A DNA stretch of 64,000 bases from Candidatus Aminicenantota bacterium (GCA_014360005.1 JACIYI010000002.1:124001-188000); one strand, 5' to 3'; numbered from the stretch's first letter, positions 15,027-24,328 are shown. Notes: a model not told the origin generated them from the letters alone. Numbers and translations are program-made.

Positions 15027-15821
15027 ATGAGGTTATCCAGGTCAGGTCAGACCGTTGCATTGGTTTTCTTTTGGCTTTTGGTTTTGGTCCTGTGGCTTCC
15101 TGCGGCTGAGCCCCAGTCCAGGGTGCCGCGGGTCGAATTCAGGGAGAATAGCTGGAACTTCGGGCGCATCAAACAGGGCGAAGTGGTTGAGCATGAATTT
15201 GTCTTCCGGAATGCGGGCAATGCGTTGCTGGTGATTAAAAAAGTGAGTACCTCCTGCGGCTGTACAGCGGCTCTGGTTTCACAGAAAGAAATCGCCCCCG
15301 GCAAGGAAGGCCGGATCAAGGTGACTTTTGATTCCAGGGGCTACTTCGGTAAAGTTACGAAGTATATATATGTTGAGAGCAACGACCCCAAAAACCCCAG
15401 GCTGGAGTTAACAATCACAGCGGAGGTGGAAACCGGTCCGGCTCCCAGGATAGAGCTGGAGCCTTACAATCTGGACCTGGGTCTGGTGCTGGAAGGCGAA
15501 AGTTCGGAAGCCAGAATCAAGGTCAGGAACAGCGGTCAGCTGGAACTGGTTTTTGATATAGACAATCCCGACTTTGTCTTCATGGTCGGGGACAGAAAAA
15601 TTAATTTTCCCTACAAGTTGCCTGCCGGCCGGGAAATAGAGCTGAAAGCCCGGTTGCCGGTCAGAGAAGGCCGGACCGGGCCCCAGAGAGAGTACCTGCT
15701 TATCAAATCCAACGACCCGGCCCGCCCCGCCCTGTCAGTTTTCGTCAGCCGGTATGTGGTGAGTAAAGAGGAGCTGCGCCGGCTTTTTGAAAAATATGCC
15801 CGGGTTCTGGGCATAAAATAA
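15027..15821 (+). CDS. Exported DUF1573 domain protein
   Basis: The start is set at 15027, where GGGAGG precedes the ATG by six bases and a signal peptide follows (about residues 5-30, ending near AAEPQ); an ATG at 14991 in the same frame lacks this. The 264-residue protein has two immunoglobulin-like DUF1573 repeats, about 37-135 and 140-250. The first carries the family's hallmark STSCGCTAA. The second repeat has no cysteine motif. These proteins are exported and probably act in envelope protein contacts; no reaction is known. The gene stands alone between divergent and downstream transcription units. Confidence 0.82.
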   Translation: MRLSRSGQTVALVFFWLLVLVLWLPAAEPQSRVPRVEFRENSWNFGRIKQGEVVEHEFVFRNAGNALLVIKKVSTSCGCTAALVSQKEIAPGKEGRIKVTFDSRGYFGKVTKYIYVESNDPKNPRLELTITAEVETGPAPRIELEPYNLDLGLVLEGESSEARIKVRNSGQLELVFDIDNPDFVFMVGDRKINFPYKLPAGREIELKARLPVREGRTGPQREYLLIKSNDPARPALSVFVSRYVVSKEELRRLFEKYARVLGIK

Positions 15822-15907
15822 TAGCCGGCCATTCACAGGAAGGCGGGCGCGACCGCCGAACAATTAGGGCTCAGGGTACGGCCGGCCCTGAACACAGGTG
15901 TTCCAAG

Positions 15908-16141
15908 ATGACAGCTGAGAGAAAAATCCTGGTGGTCAGAGTTCAACCCAAAGCCTCCCGTCAGGAACTCATCCGCCTGTCGGAAACGGAATACAGGGCC
16001 AGGCTGCTGTCAGCTCCGGACAGAGGCCGGGCCAACCAGGAGCTGCTGGAACTGCTGTCAGAAAGCCTGCACCTGCCCCGGCAGCGGTTAAAAATAATAC
16101 GGGGCGAGAGTTCCAGGGTGAAGTGGATAGAAATCAGCTGA
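15908..16141 (+). CDS. YggU/DUF167 family protein
   Basis: Small 77-residue protein of the DUF167 (YggU) family, with the motifs VQPKASRQEL, LSAPDRGRAN and the end IIRGESSRVKWIEI, where the GxxSRxK core is the family mark. The function is not known; homologues are often near yggS/yggT or the division genes. Here it lies between the DUF1573 and nucleoside-transporter genes. No clear Shine-Dalgarno sequence is seen before the ATG. Confidence 0.85.
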   Translation: MTAERKILVVRVQPKASRQELIRLSETEYRARLLSAPDRGRANQELLELLSESLHLPRQRLKIIRGESSRVKWIEIS

Positions 16142-16236
16142 CGGCCGCCCCGGCCGCTGCATTTTTATTGTTGTCCGGGCTCGCCGGAATGAATAGAATT
16201 TAGGGTGGGTTTAACTTTCTGCTCCGGGGGTCGGCC

Positions 16237-17559
16237 ATGAGCTACCTAAATGTCTTGAGCCTGGCGGGTATCCTGTTCTTGTCTTTCCTGGCCTGGTTGT
16301 TTTCTTCCAGTAAAAAAATAATAAACTGGAAGGTGGTGGGCTGGGGATTGGGGTTGCAGCTCCTTTTTGCTTTTTTCATTTTCCTGGTCCCGGCCGGGGG
16401 CAAAATTTTCCTGGTGGTTAATGAGGTGGTAGTGCGGGTGCTGGACAGCGCCACCGCCGGGATCAAATTCCTCTTCGGCCGCCTGGCTCTGCCGCCCGGC
16501 ACCAGCAATGAAAGCGGTGAAACTTCTCTGGGCTTTATCCTGGCCTTTCAGGCCCTGCCCACGGTGGTGTTTTTTGCGGCCCTGGTCGGAGCTCTGTATT
16601 ACCTCCGGGTAATGCCATTTCTGATACAGCTTTTTGCCAGGGTCTTCACCAGGTTGATGAAGATAAGCGGAGCCGAGTCGCTCTGCGTTTCCAGCAACAT
16701 CTTTGTCGGGGTGGAATCATCGCTGGTGGTCAGGCCCTATCTCCAGCAGATGACTTATTCTGAGCTGGGCACTATTCTGACCGCCGGCCTGGCCACGATC
16801 GCTTCTTCGGTGCTGTCGCTCTATGTGATGATACTCAGAGCCGGCCTGCCGACCATTGCTGGCCACCTGGTGTCGGCCTCCCTCCTGTCGGCCCCGGCCG
16901 CCCTAGTTACTTCCAAGTTGATGTTTCCGGAGACCGGGCAACCGCTGACTCTTGGACTTGAGGTTAAACCATATTACGAAAAGGAAGACAACCTGATTCT
17001 GGCCGTCATCAACGGGGCCAATTCCGGCTTGAAGCTGCTGGGGGGTATTGTCGCTCTGTTACTGGCCTTCCTGGGGCTGCTGGCCCTGTTGGACCTGGTT
17101 CTGGGCTGGCTGGGGGGCTACCTCAACCAGCTCCTGGGCTGGAGTGTTCAGTGGCAGGTCTCCAGTCTTCTCAGTTATATGTTCTATCCTCTAACCCTGG
17201 TCATGGGCGTCAATCCCCAGGACGCTTTCCTGGTGGCCAGGCTTCTGGGAGAAAGAGTGGTGGCCACCGAGCTCGTCAGCTACCAGCATCTGGCCGAGAT
17301 GTTACAATCGGGCGCCTTCTATGACCCGCGTTCAGCCATCATTGCTTCCTACGCCCTGTGCGGCTTTGCTCACGTAGCTTCCCTGGCCATCTTTGTCGGG
17401 GGGATAGGGGCCCTGGCTCCGGGTCGGCTTAAGGACCTGTCCCGCCTGGGCTTTAAGGCTTTGCTGGCCGCCACCCTGGCCTGCCTCCTGACCGGGGCTG
17501 TGGCCGGGGTTTTTTATACCGGCTCGTCCGTCCTTTTCGGGCAGTGGCCGTCTTTCTGA
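16237..17559 (+). CDS. nupC: CNT-family concentrative nucleoside transporter (NupC-like)
   Basis: Inner-membrane symporter that takes up nucleosides with H+ or Na+. It has 440 residues and about ten hydrophobic helices. Family marks are the GTSNESGETSLGFILAFQALP region (re-entrant loop and helix 4), SGAESLCVSSNIFVGVESSLVVRPY, and near the C-terminus ASYALCGFAHVASLAIFVGGIGALAP. Bacterial CNT proteins with this NIFVG.E pattern include Na+-coupled members, consistent with other sodium-linked genes here, but coupling ion cannot be fixed by eye. GGGGG precedes the ATG by about six bases. A weak hairpin (CTGGCT/AGCCAG, 17587-17601) follows the stop. Confidence 0.9.
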   Translation: MSYLNVLSLAGILFLSFLAWLFSSSKKIINWKVVGWGLGLQLLFAFFIFLVPAGGKIFLVVNEVVVRVLDSATAGIKFLFGRLALPPGTSNESGETSLGFILAFQALPTVVFFAALVGALYYLRVMPFLIQLFARVFTRLMKISGAESLCVSSNIFVGVESSLVVRPYLQQMTYSELGTILTAGLATIASSVLSLYVMILRAGLPTIAGHLVSASLLSAPAALVTSKLMFPETGQPLTLGLEVKPYYEKEDNLILAVINGANSGLKLLGGIVALLLAFLGLLALLDLVLGWLGGYLNQLLGWSVQWQVSSLLSYMFYPLTLVMGVNPQDAFLVARLLGERVVATELVSYQHLAEMLQSGAFYDPRSAIIASYALCGFAHVASLAIFVGGIGALAPGRLKDLSRLGFKALLAATLACLLTGAVAGVFYTGSSVLFGQWPSF

Positions 17560-17840
17560 ATAACCGAAGGCCGCTCCTCTCATCAGCTGGCTACCAGCCA
17601 GTTAAGTAATGTGCCAGACCACAGGCCGGTAATAAGGTGATTGCTCCTTTCTCCGAAATGGGCACGGAGATAGTTCGTCTGTAAAATTCCGGTTGGTCTT
17701 TATTAAATAAATAATTTTTTTTGGGCTTTGAGCCGGGTGAGAATAAATTATTTCCCGGACGTCTTTATTGGTGAAAAAAGTTTTTAGTAAGTCGTCATGG
17801 GTGTGGTAAAATCGTAAAAAAGCAGTAAGGAGAAGCAAAA

Positions 17841-18716
17841 ATGAACAATCAAATTAAGAGCATCCTTTGGGCGACTGATTTTTCTGGCGAAGCTCTGGCG
17901 GCTTTAGCCTACGCCAATTATCTGGCCAGACGCTTTAGAGCCGGGATCAAAGCCCTGCACGTGGTGCCGGATTTTGCGCCGGCGCTTTATGAAACCCGGG
18001 GAGTGGTTGTGGCCGAATTGATGGAAAAGCAGGAAAAGAGCCGGGAACAGGCCCTGAAAAAGCTGCAACGGCTGTCCGATAAGAATGAAATTAAGTTTTC
18101 CAAGATAATAGTTGAGACCGGTTCGGCCGGAAGAAAAATCGCCGAGGTGGCCGAAAAAGAGAAATGCCAGCTGATAGCCATAGGGCGGAAAGGGCTCTCG
18201 GCTCTGGAAAAGATCCTGCTGGGCAGCGTGGCCAACCAGGTTCTGAGGCGGTCGCGGGTGCCGGTGCTGGTCGTGCCTAAAAAACGAGTTCAGCCCAAGA
18301 TAGAAAGTATCCTGGTGCCCACGGATTTTTCAGCGGCTGAAGAACGGGAAAGAAATTATGCCTGGAACCTGGCCTCCGCTCTGAAAGCCAGCCTGACCCT
18401 GCTTTATATTCTGGAGCTCTACGATTTCAAGTTTTCGCCCGATGAAATCAAGAAAATGATGGACGAGGCCCTGGTCAAGCTCAAAAGCCGGAAGAAGAAA
18501 AAGGCCGACTTTGAGGTCAAGGAGGTGGTGGTACGCGACCTGAATGCCCCGGCCGGCATCGTAACCTATGCCGCCAGGCATAAACTGGACCTGATTGTCA
18601 TGTCGACCTGTGTCTCGCCGCTGGAAAGATTTTTCCTGGGCAGCACCACCGAGAAGGTCATTTCATACTCGACCGTGCCGGTGCTGGCTCTGCCATCAGT
18701 TTATTGCCAGAAGTGA
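17841..18716 (+). CDS. Tandem universal stress protein (UspA domains)
   Basis: The 291-residue cytoplasmic protein has two Usp domains (about 4-148 and 152-288). The first has a full ATP-binding pattern G-2x-G-9x-G-S in IGRKGLSALEKILLGSV. The second keeps the LGSTTEKV end but has lost the first two glycines (STCVSPLERFFLGS), so only the first half probably binds ATP. AAGGAG sits 8 bases before the ATG. About 280 bases separate it from nupC; this AT-rich gap holds an interrupted palindrome around 17733-17758 but no gene. Its stop overlaps the dprA start. Confidence 0.88.
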   Translation: MNNQIKSILWATDFSGEALAALAYANYLARRFRAGIKALHVVPDFAPALYETRGVVVAELMEKQEKSREQALKKLQRLSDKNEIKFSKIIVETGSAGRKIAEVAEKEKCQLIAIGRKGLSALEKILLGSVANQVLRRSRVPVLVVPKKRVQPKIESILVPTDFSAAEERERNYAWNLASALKASLTLLYILELYDFKFSPDEIKKMMDEALVKLKSRKKKKADFEVKEVVVRDLNAPAGIVTYAARHKLDLIVMSTCVSPLERFFLGSTTEKVISYSTVPVLALPSVYCQK

Positions 18717-19819
18717 AGGCCGAACAACGACAGCAGTGCTGGCTGGGATTGAATTACCTGGTCAGCGAAGGACTGCTGTCGGCGGGCAAAGCTCTGAAAT
18801 TGCTGGACAGGGCGGAAGGGTTATTCCCGCCCGATGAGACCCTCCTGGATTCTTTAAGAATAAGGCCGGCAGCCCGGCAAAAGCTCTGTTCGGGGGACTG
18901 GCTGGACCGGGCCGAAGCCGAACTTGAGAAGCTGGTCAAAAAAGAGTATACTCTCTTAACCTTTGAGGACGACCGGTATCCCCGGCTGCTCCGGGAGGTG
19001 GTGGAACCGCCCCTTGTCCTGTATTGCCTCGGCCAGGCTGAAATCCTGAGCTGGGCCGCCGTGGCTGTGGTCGGTTCCAGGAGACCGAGCCCCTACGGGA
19101 AAATGCTGGCCGACAGGCTGTCGGAAGAGCTGGCGGCCTGCGGTCTGGTGGTGGTCAGCGGTCTGGCCAGGGGCATAGACACGCTGGCTCATCGGGGAGC
19201 CCTCAGGGCCGGCCGGACAGTGGCTGTCCTCGGTTCCGGCCTGGATAACATCTATCCAAGGGAAAACCGAATGCTGGCAGACAGAATAGCCGAGAAGGGA
19301 GCGGTGGTCAGCGAATATACGCTGGATTCCGAGCCCCTCGGCTTTCATTTCCCGCTGCGCAACCGGGTGATTAGCGGACTCAGTCTGGCCTGCCTGGTGG
19401 TGGAAGCCAGTCTCAAATCAGGGGCGCTTATCACCGCCCGGCTGGCGGCCGACCAGGGCCGGGAAGTCCTGGCTGTCCCCGGTCCAGTTGATTCAGACCT
19501 CAGCCGTGGCACCAATTTCCTGCTCAAGCAGGGGGCCAGGCTGGCCGAATCGGCTGAGGATGTCCTGCTGGAGTTGCCCTCCCCCTGGAAGGAAGCAGCC
19601 CTCAGCCGGCTGGTCGAGAAAAAACGGTCGCGTCCGGAGCTGGACGGACGGGAGAAGGAGGTCTATCAGGCCTTGCCCGAGACCTCTCTTATTCACATCG
19701 ATGAATTATCTGATAAAATTCAGATATCGGTGGCTGAGCTGCTGACCGTTCTGCTCGGCCTGGAGATGAAAGACCTGGTGCTGCAGGAAGCCGGGAAATT
19801 TTTTCGCAGGAGACCTTGA
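18713..19819 (+). CDS. dprA: DNA-processing protein DprA
   Basis: Loads RecA onto incoming single-stranded DNA during natural transformation. The Rossmann-like core is clear: VVGSRRPSPYG, VVSGLARGIDTLAHRGAL, VLGSGLDNIYPREN, and the PLGFHFPLRNRVISGLS/VEASLKSGALITA block. A C-terminal winged-helix DML1-like domain covers about 305-365. I use the GTG at 18713, which forms a GTGA overlap with the Usp stop; a TTG at 18704 in frame is also possible and neither has a good Shine-Dalgarno sequence. topA begins directly after its stop. With comEA at 23 kb it argues for competence. Confidence 0.92.
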   Translation: MKAEQRQQCWLGLNYLVSEGLLSAGKALKLLDRAEGLFPPDETLLDSLRIRPAARQKLCSGDWLDRAEAELEKLVKKEYTLLTFEDDRYPRLLREVVEPPLVLYCLGQAEILSWAAVAVVGSRRPSPYGKMLADRLSEELAACGLVVVSGLARGIDTLAHRGALRAGRTVAVLGSGLDNIYPRENRMLADRIAEKGAVVSEYTLDSEPLGFHFPLRNRVISGLSLACLVVEASLKSGALITARLAADQGREVLAVPGPVDSDLSRGTNFLLKQGARLAESAEDVLLELPSPWKEAALSRLVEKKRSRPELDGREKEVYQALPETSLIHIDELSDKIQISVAELLTVLLGLEMKDLVLQEAGKFFRRRP

Positions 19820-22198
19820 GTGGGTAAAGCCTTAGTTATCGTCGAATCCCCGGCCAAGGCCAAGACTGTCAACCGTTACCTGGGTTCCGGTTATCTGGTC
19901 AAGGCTTCCATGGGTCACGTCTGTGACCTGCCCAAAAGCCGGCTGGGAGTCGACCTGAAAAATGATTTCAAACCTACCTATCAGATAATTCCGGAGAGGA
20001 AACGTCTGGTGGCCGAGCTCCGGAAGCTGGCCCGGGAGGCGGAGAAGGTAATCCTGGCGGCCGACCCCGACCGTGAGGGTGAGGCCATTTCCTGGCACTT
20101 GAGCCAGTTGCTGGAGACCGAGAACCCGAATGTTTACCGGGCGGTTTTCCACGAGATTACCGAGGAAGCCATTAAAGAAGCCTTTGCCCGGCTGGGGCCG
20201 CTCGACCAGAATAAAATTAACGCCCAGCAGACCAGGAGAATCCTTGACCGCCTGGTGGGTTATCTCATCAGCCCCCTGCTCTGGAAAAAAATTGGCCGGG
20301 GCCTGAGTGCCGGTCGGGTGCAGTCGGTGGCCCTGAGGTTAATCTGCGACCGGGAACGGGAAATCCGGGACTTCAAGCCGGAAGAGTACTGGACCATTGC
20401 CGCCATTTTGAGGGCCGAAAATCCACCGGAATTCCGGGCCCTGCTGGCCAGAATAGACGGCAAGAAAGCCCGGGTCCGGGACGAAAAATCGGCCCTGGAA
20501 ATCCTGGAGGTCTGCCGCCGGCAACCTTTTATCCTGGAAAAAATTCAGGTTAAAGCCAGGAAGAAGAACCCGCCCGCTCCCTACATTACTTCCACCATGC
20601 AACAGGATGCCTACCGTCTGCTTCGCTTTCCGGTTAAAAAGACCATGATGGTGGCCCAGAGACTTTACGAAGGCCTGGAACTGGGAGAGATGGGCCCGGT
20701 CGGGTTGATTACCTACATGCGCACCGATTCGGTACGGATTTCAGAGGTCGCCCGGCAGGCGGCCAGGAAATATGTTGCCGAGCACTTCGGGCCGGAATTT
20801 GTTCCGGCCAAGGCCGCCCCGCACAAGTCGAGAAAAACAGCTCAGGAAGCGCACGAAGCCATCCGCCCGACCCATCTGGAACTGACCCCGGAAAAGGTCA
20901 AACCCTATCTTAAAAAGGAAGAATATGACCTTTACCGGCTCATCTGGAACCGGTTTCTGGCTTCTCAGATGAGCCCGGCCGAGGTGGAAGAAACCCAGTT
21001 TGATATCAGAGTGGACCGTTACGGGTTCGTGGCCAAGGGTGAGGTTATCAAGTTCAAGGGCTTCCTGGAACTCTACGAGAAACAGCACCTGCGCTTTGAA
21101 AACAACCTTAACGGTGAAAGTAAGACCAGGCCGGAAGAGTCCATAGAGAAAGAAGAAGGGCAACTGCCGCTGGCCCGGGAAGGAGAAAGGCTCAGCCTGG
21201 TTGACCTCGTGAGCAAGCAGAATTTTACCCAGCCACCACCGCGCTATACCGAAGCCACCCTGGTCAAAGAGCTCGAGGCCCGGGGCATCGGCCGGCCCAG
21301 TACCTATGCCCCCATCATCACTACCCTGCAGGACAGGACGTACGTGGTCAAAGAGGAAGGCCGGTTCCGGCCGACCGAGCTCGGCCTGTTTGTCACCGAT
21401 TTTCTGGTCAAGAATTTTGCTGAACTCTTTGATTATAAATTTACGGCCAGGATGGAAGAAAAGCTGGACCGCATCAGCGACGGCCAGGCCGACTGGCTGG
21501 AAAACCTGAGGCAGTATTACCAGTTGCTGAAGCAATACCTGGAGCGCGGGAACGAAACCGAATCGGTCAAGAAAAACGGTATCCCGGTCGAGGACAAATG
21601 CCCCAAATGCGGCAAGAACCTGGTCATTAAAGAGGGACGCTACGGGCGGTTCAAGGCCTGTTCCGGCTATCCCCAATGCGATTATAAAGAGTCGCTGCTA
21701 AAAAAGGAAAACAAACTGGCCGAGAAGAACTGTCCCAGGTGCGGGTCGCCCCTGGTTTACCGCCGGGGGAAGTTCGGGCCGTTCATTGCCTGTTCCAATT
21801 ATCCCCGCTGTGATTACATCCAGAAAAAAGAAAAGATAGACACCGGTCTGCCCTGTCCGCTGGGCTGCGGCGGTACCATCATCAAGCGCCAGACCCGCCG
21901 GGGAAAATATTTTTATGGCTGCAGCCATTATCCTAAATGCAAATTTGCCAGCTGGGATGAGGTCATCCTCCGGGATTGTCCGAAGTGCGGGGCCAAGTTC
22001 CTGCTGAAGAAAGCCCCGGCCAAGAAAAAGCCTTACCTTTATTGCCGGAGCTGCGATTATGTGGATTACGGGCCAGTAGACCAGGCGGCTGCCCCAGGTC
22101 ATCCGGCTCCAGCCGGCGTGGAAAAAACCAAGGGGGAAGAACCCGAGGGCGGGAGCCTGCCGGCTACGGCCACTGGAAAAGATGAAAAAAGAGATTGA
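19820..22198 (+). CDS. topA: DNA topoisomerase I
   Basis: Type IA topoisomerase that relaxes negative supercoils. The 792 residues start at a GTG immediately after the dprA stop. The Toprim domain opens with VIVESPAKAKTVNRYLG and has the acidic AADPDREGEAI. The catalytic tyrosine is Tyr299 in LITYMRTDSVRIS. The C-terminal end carries four zinc-ribbon repeats beginning CPKCGKNL, CPRCGSPL, CPLGCGGT and CPKCGAKF; the last is shortened. The tail of about 30 residues after it is Ala/Pro/Glu rich. The xer recombinase overlaps its last 17 bases, the usual topA-xer arrangement. Confidence 0.96.
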   Translation: MGKALVIVESPAKAKTVNRYLGSGYLVKASMGHVCDLPKSRLGVDLKNDFKPTYQIIPERKRLVAELRKLAREAEKVILAADPDREGEAISWHLSQLLETENPNVYRAVFHEITEEAIKEAFARLGPLDQNKINAQQTRRILDRLVGYLISPLLWKKIGRGLSAGRVQSVALRLICDREREIRDFKPEEYWTIAAILRAENPPEFRALLARIDGKKARVRDEKSALEILEVCRRQPFILEKIQVKARKKNPPAPYITSTMQQDAYRLLRFPVKKTMMVAQRLYEGLELGEMGPVGLITYMRTDSVRISEVARQAARKYVAEHFGPEFVPAKAAPHKSRKTAQEAHEAIRPTHLELTPEKVKPYLKKEEYDLYRLIWNRFLASQMSPAEVEETQFDIRVDRYGFVAKGEVIKFKGFLELYEKQHLRFENNLNGESKTRPEESIEKEEGQLPLAREGERLSLVDLVSKQNFTQPPPRYTEATLVKELEARGIGRPSTYAPIITTLQDRTYVVKEEGRFRPTELGLFVTDFLVKNFAELFDYKFTARMEEKLDRISDGQADWLENLRQYYQLLKQYLERGNETESVKKNGIPVEDKCPKCGKNLVIKEGRYGRFKACSGYPQCDYKESLLKKENKLAEKNCPRCGSPLVYRRGKFGPFIACSNYPRCDYIQKKEKIDTGLPCPLGCGGTIIKRQTRRGKYFYGCSHYPKCKFASWDEVILRDCPKCGAKFLLKKAPAKKKPYLYCRSCDYVDYGPVDQAAAPGHPAPAGVEKTKGEEPEGGSLPATATGKDEKRD

Positions 22199-23069
22199 CC
22201 AGTTTCTGGACTTTCTGAAGTTCGAAAAAAACGCTTCTCCTCATACCATCTCCGGCTATCGCCGCGACCTGAATCAGCTGGCTGCTTATCTCAGGGAAAA
22301 TGGCTATACCTGGAGAACGGCCGAGAGCCTGACCCTGCGTGGTTTCCTGGCCGAGCTCCATGAACGGAAACTGAAAAAGAGTTCCATCGTCCGCAAGCTG
22401 GCGGCCATGCGCTCCTTTTTTGAATTCGGCCTGAGAAAAAAATGGCGGGATGATAATCCAGCCAGTACCCTGTCCACTCCCCGGCAGGAGCAAAAAATCC
22501 CCGGTTTTCTTACCGAGGAAGAAACAGCTCAATTCCTGGAATGGCCGGTTGACCGGTCCGAGCCCCTGGAGGTCCGGGACCGGGCCATCCTGGAATTGTT
22601 ATATGCCTCCGGGCTGCGGGTCTCGGAGCTGACTGCTCTCGACCTGGAGGACCTGCATTTAAGAGAAAGGCTGGTGCGGGTTAAGGGCAAGGGCAAGAAA
22701 GAAAGAATTGTTCCCTTTGGCCGCCAGGCGGAAAAATGGCTGCGGGAATACCTGGCCTTACGTCCCGGGCTGGCCGCAAAAAGGACAGCGGAAGCGGCTC
22801 TTTTCCTGAATTACCGCGGGGAAAGGCTAACGCCCAGGTCGGTCCAGCGGCTGGTCCAGAGCCGGCTCAAACAGATAGCAGTCTTCCGCAAAATCAGTCC
22901 CCATTCCCTCCGCCATTCGTTTGCCTCCCACCTCTTGAGCCGGGGGGCGGACCTCAGGGTTATCCAGGAACTGCTGGGCCATAAAAGTCTGGCCACCACC
23001 CAGAAATATACCCACCTCGACCTGAGCCGGTTGCTGGAGATATACCGCAAATCGCATCCCCGCTCCTGA
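22182..23069 (+). CDS. Tyrosine recombinase XerC/XerD
   Basis: Site-specific recombinase that resolves chromosome dimers at dif, working with FtsK. It has 295 residues: an N-terminal SAM-like core-binding domain (about 1-90) and a catalytic domain. The active-site residues are visible: Arg in YASGLRVSELT, Lys in VKGKGKKERIVPF, HxxR in HSLRHSFASHLL, His in LLGHKSLATTQ, and the Tyr of KYTHLD. Whether it is XerC, XerD or a single XerA-type enzyme cannot be decided without the second gene. It is coupled to topA and followed by a terminator hairpin. Confidence 0.92.
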   Translation: MKKEIDQFLDFLKFEKNASPHTISGYRRDLNQLAAYLRENGYTWRTAESLTLRGFLAELHERKLKKSSIVRKLAAMRSFFEFGLRKKWRDDNPASTLSTPRQEQKIPGFLTEEETAQFLEWPVDRSEPLEVRDRAILELLYASGLRVSELTALDLEDLHLRERLVRVKGKGKKERIVPFGRQAEKWLREYLALRPGLAAKRTAEAALFLNYRGERLTPRSVQRLVQSRLKQIAVFRKISPHSLRHSFASHLLSRGADLRVIQELLGHKSLATTQKYTHLDLSRLLEIYRKSHPRS

Positions 23070-23117
23070 CCGCCGGCGGGTGGCGAACTGGCCGGCGGCT
23101 GGGAAATAAGGAAAAAT

Positions 23118-23149
23118 GGGCAGGAAAGAACCGTGATTCTTTCCTGCCC
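23118..23149 (-). terminator. Rho-independent terminator between xer and comEA
   Basis: A perfect 13-bp stem, GGGCAGGAAAGAA with its complement, closes a 6-base loop (23131-23136). On the minus strand it is followed by ATTTTT, so it should end comEA transcription. On the plus strand it lacks a T run but could still slow readthrough from xer. Confidence 0.85.
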
Positions 23150-23163
23150 TCAGGTCCAGCGCC

Positions 23164-23466
23164 TTACTTGGCTTCGCCCACCGTGATCAGATCCTTAATC
23201 TGGTTGAAAACTTTTTCTCCGATCCCCCGGACCTTCATGATGTCCTCTACTTTCTTAAAGGGCCCGTTCTGGGTCCGGTAATCCACGATTCTCTGGGCCA
23301 CCTTGGGGCCGATGCGCGGCAGGCTCTGGAGTTCAGTTACTGTGGCGGTGTTGATGTTGATTTTTGTGGCCCCGGCTTTGGGCTGATTCTGAGCATAGCT
23401 CAGGCTAAAAGCCAGGACGGCCAGCATGGCCACGAGGGCCAGGCTTTTTTTAAGACCTCCGGTCAT
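23164..23466 (-). CDS. comEA: ComEA-like helix-hairpin-helix DNA-binding protein
   Basis: A 100-residue exported protein: signal peptide about 1-26 (ending SYAQ), then a short linker and a ComEA double helix-hairpin-helix domain (about 35-97) with ININTATVTELQSLPRIGPK and the second hairpin VRGIGEKVFNQI. ComEA binds double-stranded DNA on the outer side of the inner membrane in natural transformation. This short form lacks the long linker and N-terminal membrane domain of B. subtilis ComEA and resembles Gram-negative ComEA. AGGAGG lies before the ATG. No comEC is nearby; dprA is 4 kb away on the other strand. Confidence 0.88.
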   Translation of the reverse strand: MTGGLKKSLALVAMLAVLAFSLSYAQNQPKAGATKININTATVTELQSLPRIGPKVAQRIVDYRTQNGPFKKVEDIMKVRGIGEKVFNQIKDLITVGEAK

Positions 23467-23713
23467 GGTAAACCTCCTTTCATTTTCAACTGATGCCAGA
23501 AATGGGCCAGAACCGGGCGGAGCTTATGTTACAGATAATAAATAATTTTTGGGTGTAATAATTTAGCCTGGCAGTAAATCAGGGTTGACCTCGGGTCCGC
23601 TCGGTCAACAGGCCTTGACGTTCCGGAAATTAAGTTGTGGTTGTGAGCCGGGTAAAAGAGTGAGCTGTCGATTACATTTTTTAAAAGGAAATAAGGATAT
23701 ATATGATTAGACT

Positions 23714-24328
23714 TCAGCCCGGCGGCTGCAGCCAGCGCCTGGCCAGAAAACTCCGCACCTTTTTTAAGGCTCTTCCCCGGTGGCTGACCCGGTTTTTTTC
23801 TTCAGCCGTCAACCGGGCAAAGGATTTTCTGAGAGGTGGATAATAAAACACCGGGTCATAGCCAAAGCCATTCCGGCCGTCTGGCTCGGTTAGAATGTAA
23901 CCGCTGACCCTGCCCTTAAAGCATTTGACTATCTTCCCCTGCCTGGCCAGGCTGACCACGCAGACGAAGCGGGCCCGACGCCGGGGACGGGGAACGCCCG
24001 CCAGCACCCGCAACAGCTTCCGGATATTCTTCTCATCCGTCGCCCGGGGCCCGGAAAGCCGGGCGGAATAGACACCGGGCTGACCACCCAGGGCTTCGAC
24101 TTCCAGCCCCGAATCCTCGGCCAGAACCAGTCCCCGGTAGCGCCGGCTATAAAACAGGCTCTTGCCGCGGCTGTTGGCCTCAAAGGTCCGGCCGGTCTCA
24201 CGGTAACGGCCGAATTCAGGATACTTATCCAGGGATTCTATCTTGAGCGGAAGGCCGCGGAGCGATTTCTTCAATTCCCGGATCTTGCCCCGATTGGTGG
24301 TGGCCAGCAGCAGTCGGTCTTCAGTCAA
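23714..24328 (-). CDS. rdgB: XTP/dITP diphosphatase (RdgB/HAM1 family)
   Basis: Hydrolyses non-canonical purine triphosphates (ITP, dITP, XTP) to the monophosphate, cleaning the nucleotide pool. The 204 residues have the family pattern: TTNRGKIREL at the start, VLAEDSGLEVEALGGQPGVYSAR in the middle, FGYDPVFYYP and VSHRGRAL near the end. The C-terminus is unusually basic. Its start overlaps the end of the MgtC-like gene by 8 bases, so the two are probably one transcription unit. The 247-base gap to comEA holds an imperfect dyad (GTTGACC/GGTCAAC, 23584-23609) and no gene. Confidence 0.92.
   Translation of the reverse strand: MTEDRLLLATTNRGKIRELKKSLRGLPLKIESLDKYPEFGRYRETGRTFEANSRGKSLFYSRRYRGLVLAEDSGLEVEALGGQPGVYSARLSGPRATDEKNIRKLLRVLAGVPRPRRRARFVCVVSLARQGKIVKCFKGRVSGYILTEPDGRNGFGYDPVFYYPPLRKSFARLTAEEKNRVSHRGRALKKVRSFLARRWLQPPG

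Noticed and set aside
17602..17838. A 78-codon minus-strand open frame in the nupC-usp gap
   Set aside because: Unlike any family I know, no Shine-Dalgarno sequence, and the region is AT-rich intergenic DNA with a likely promoter for the stress protein.
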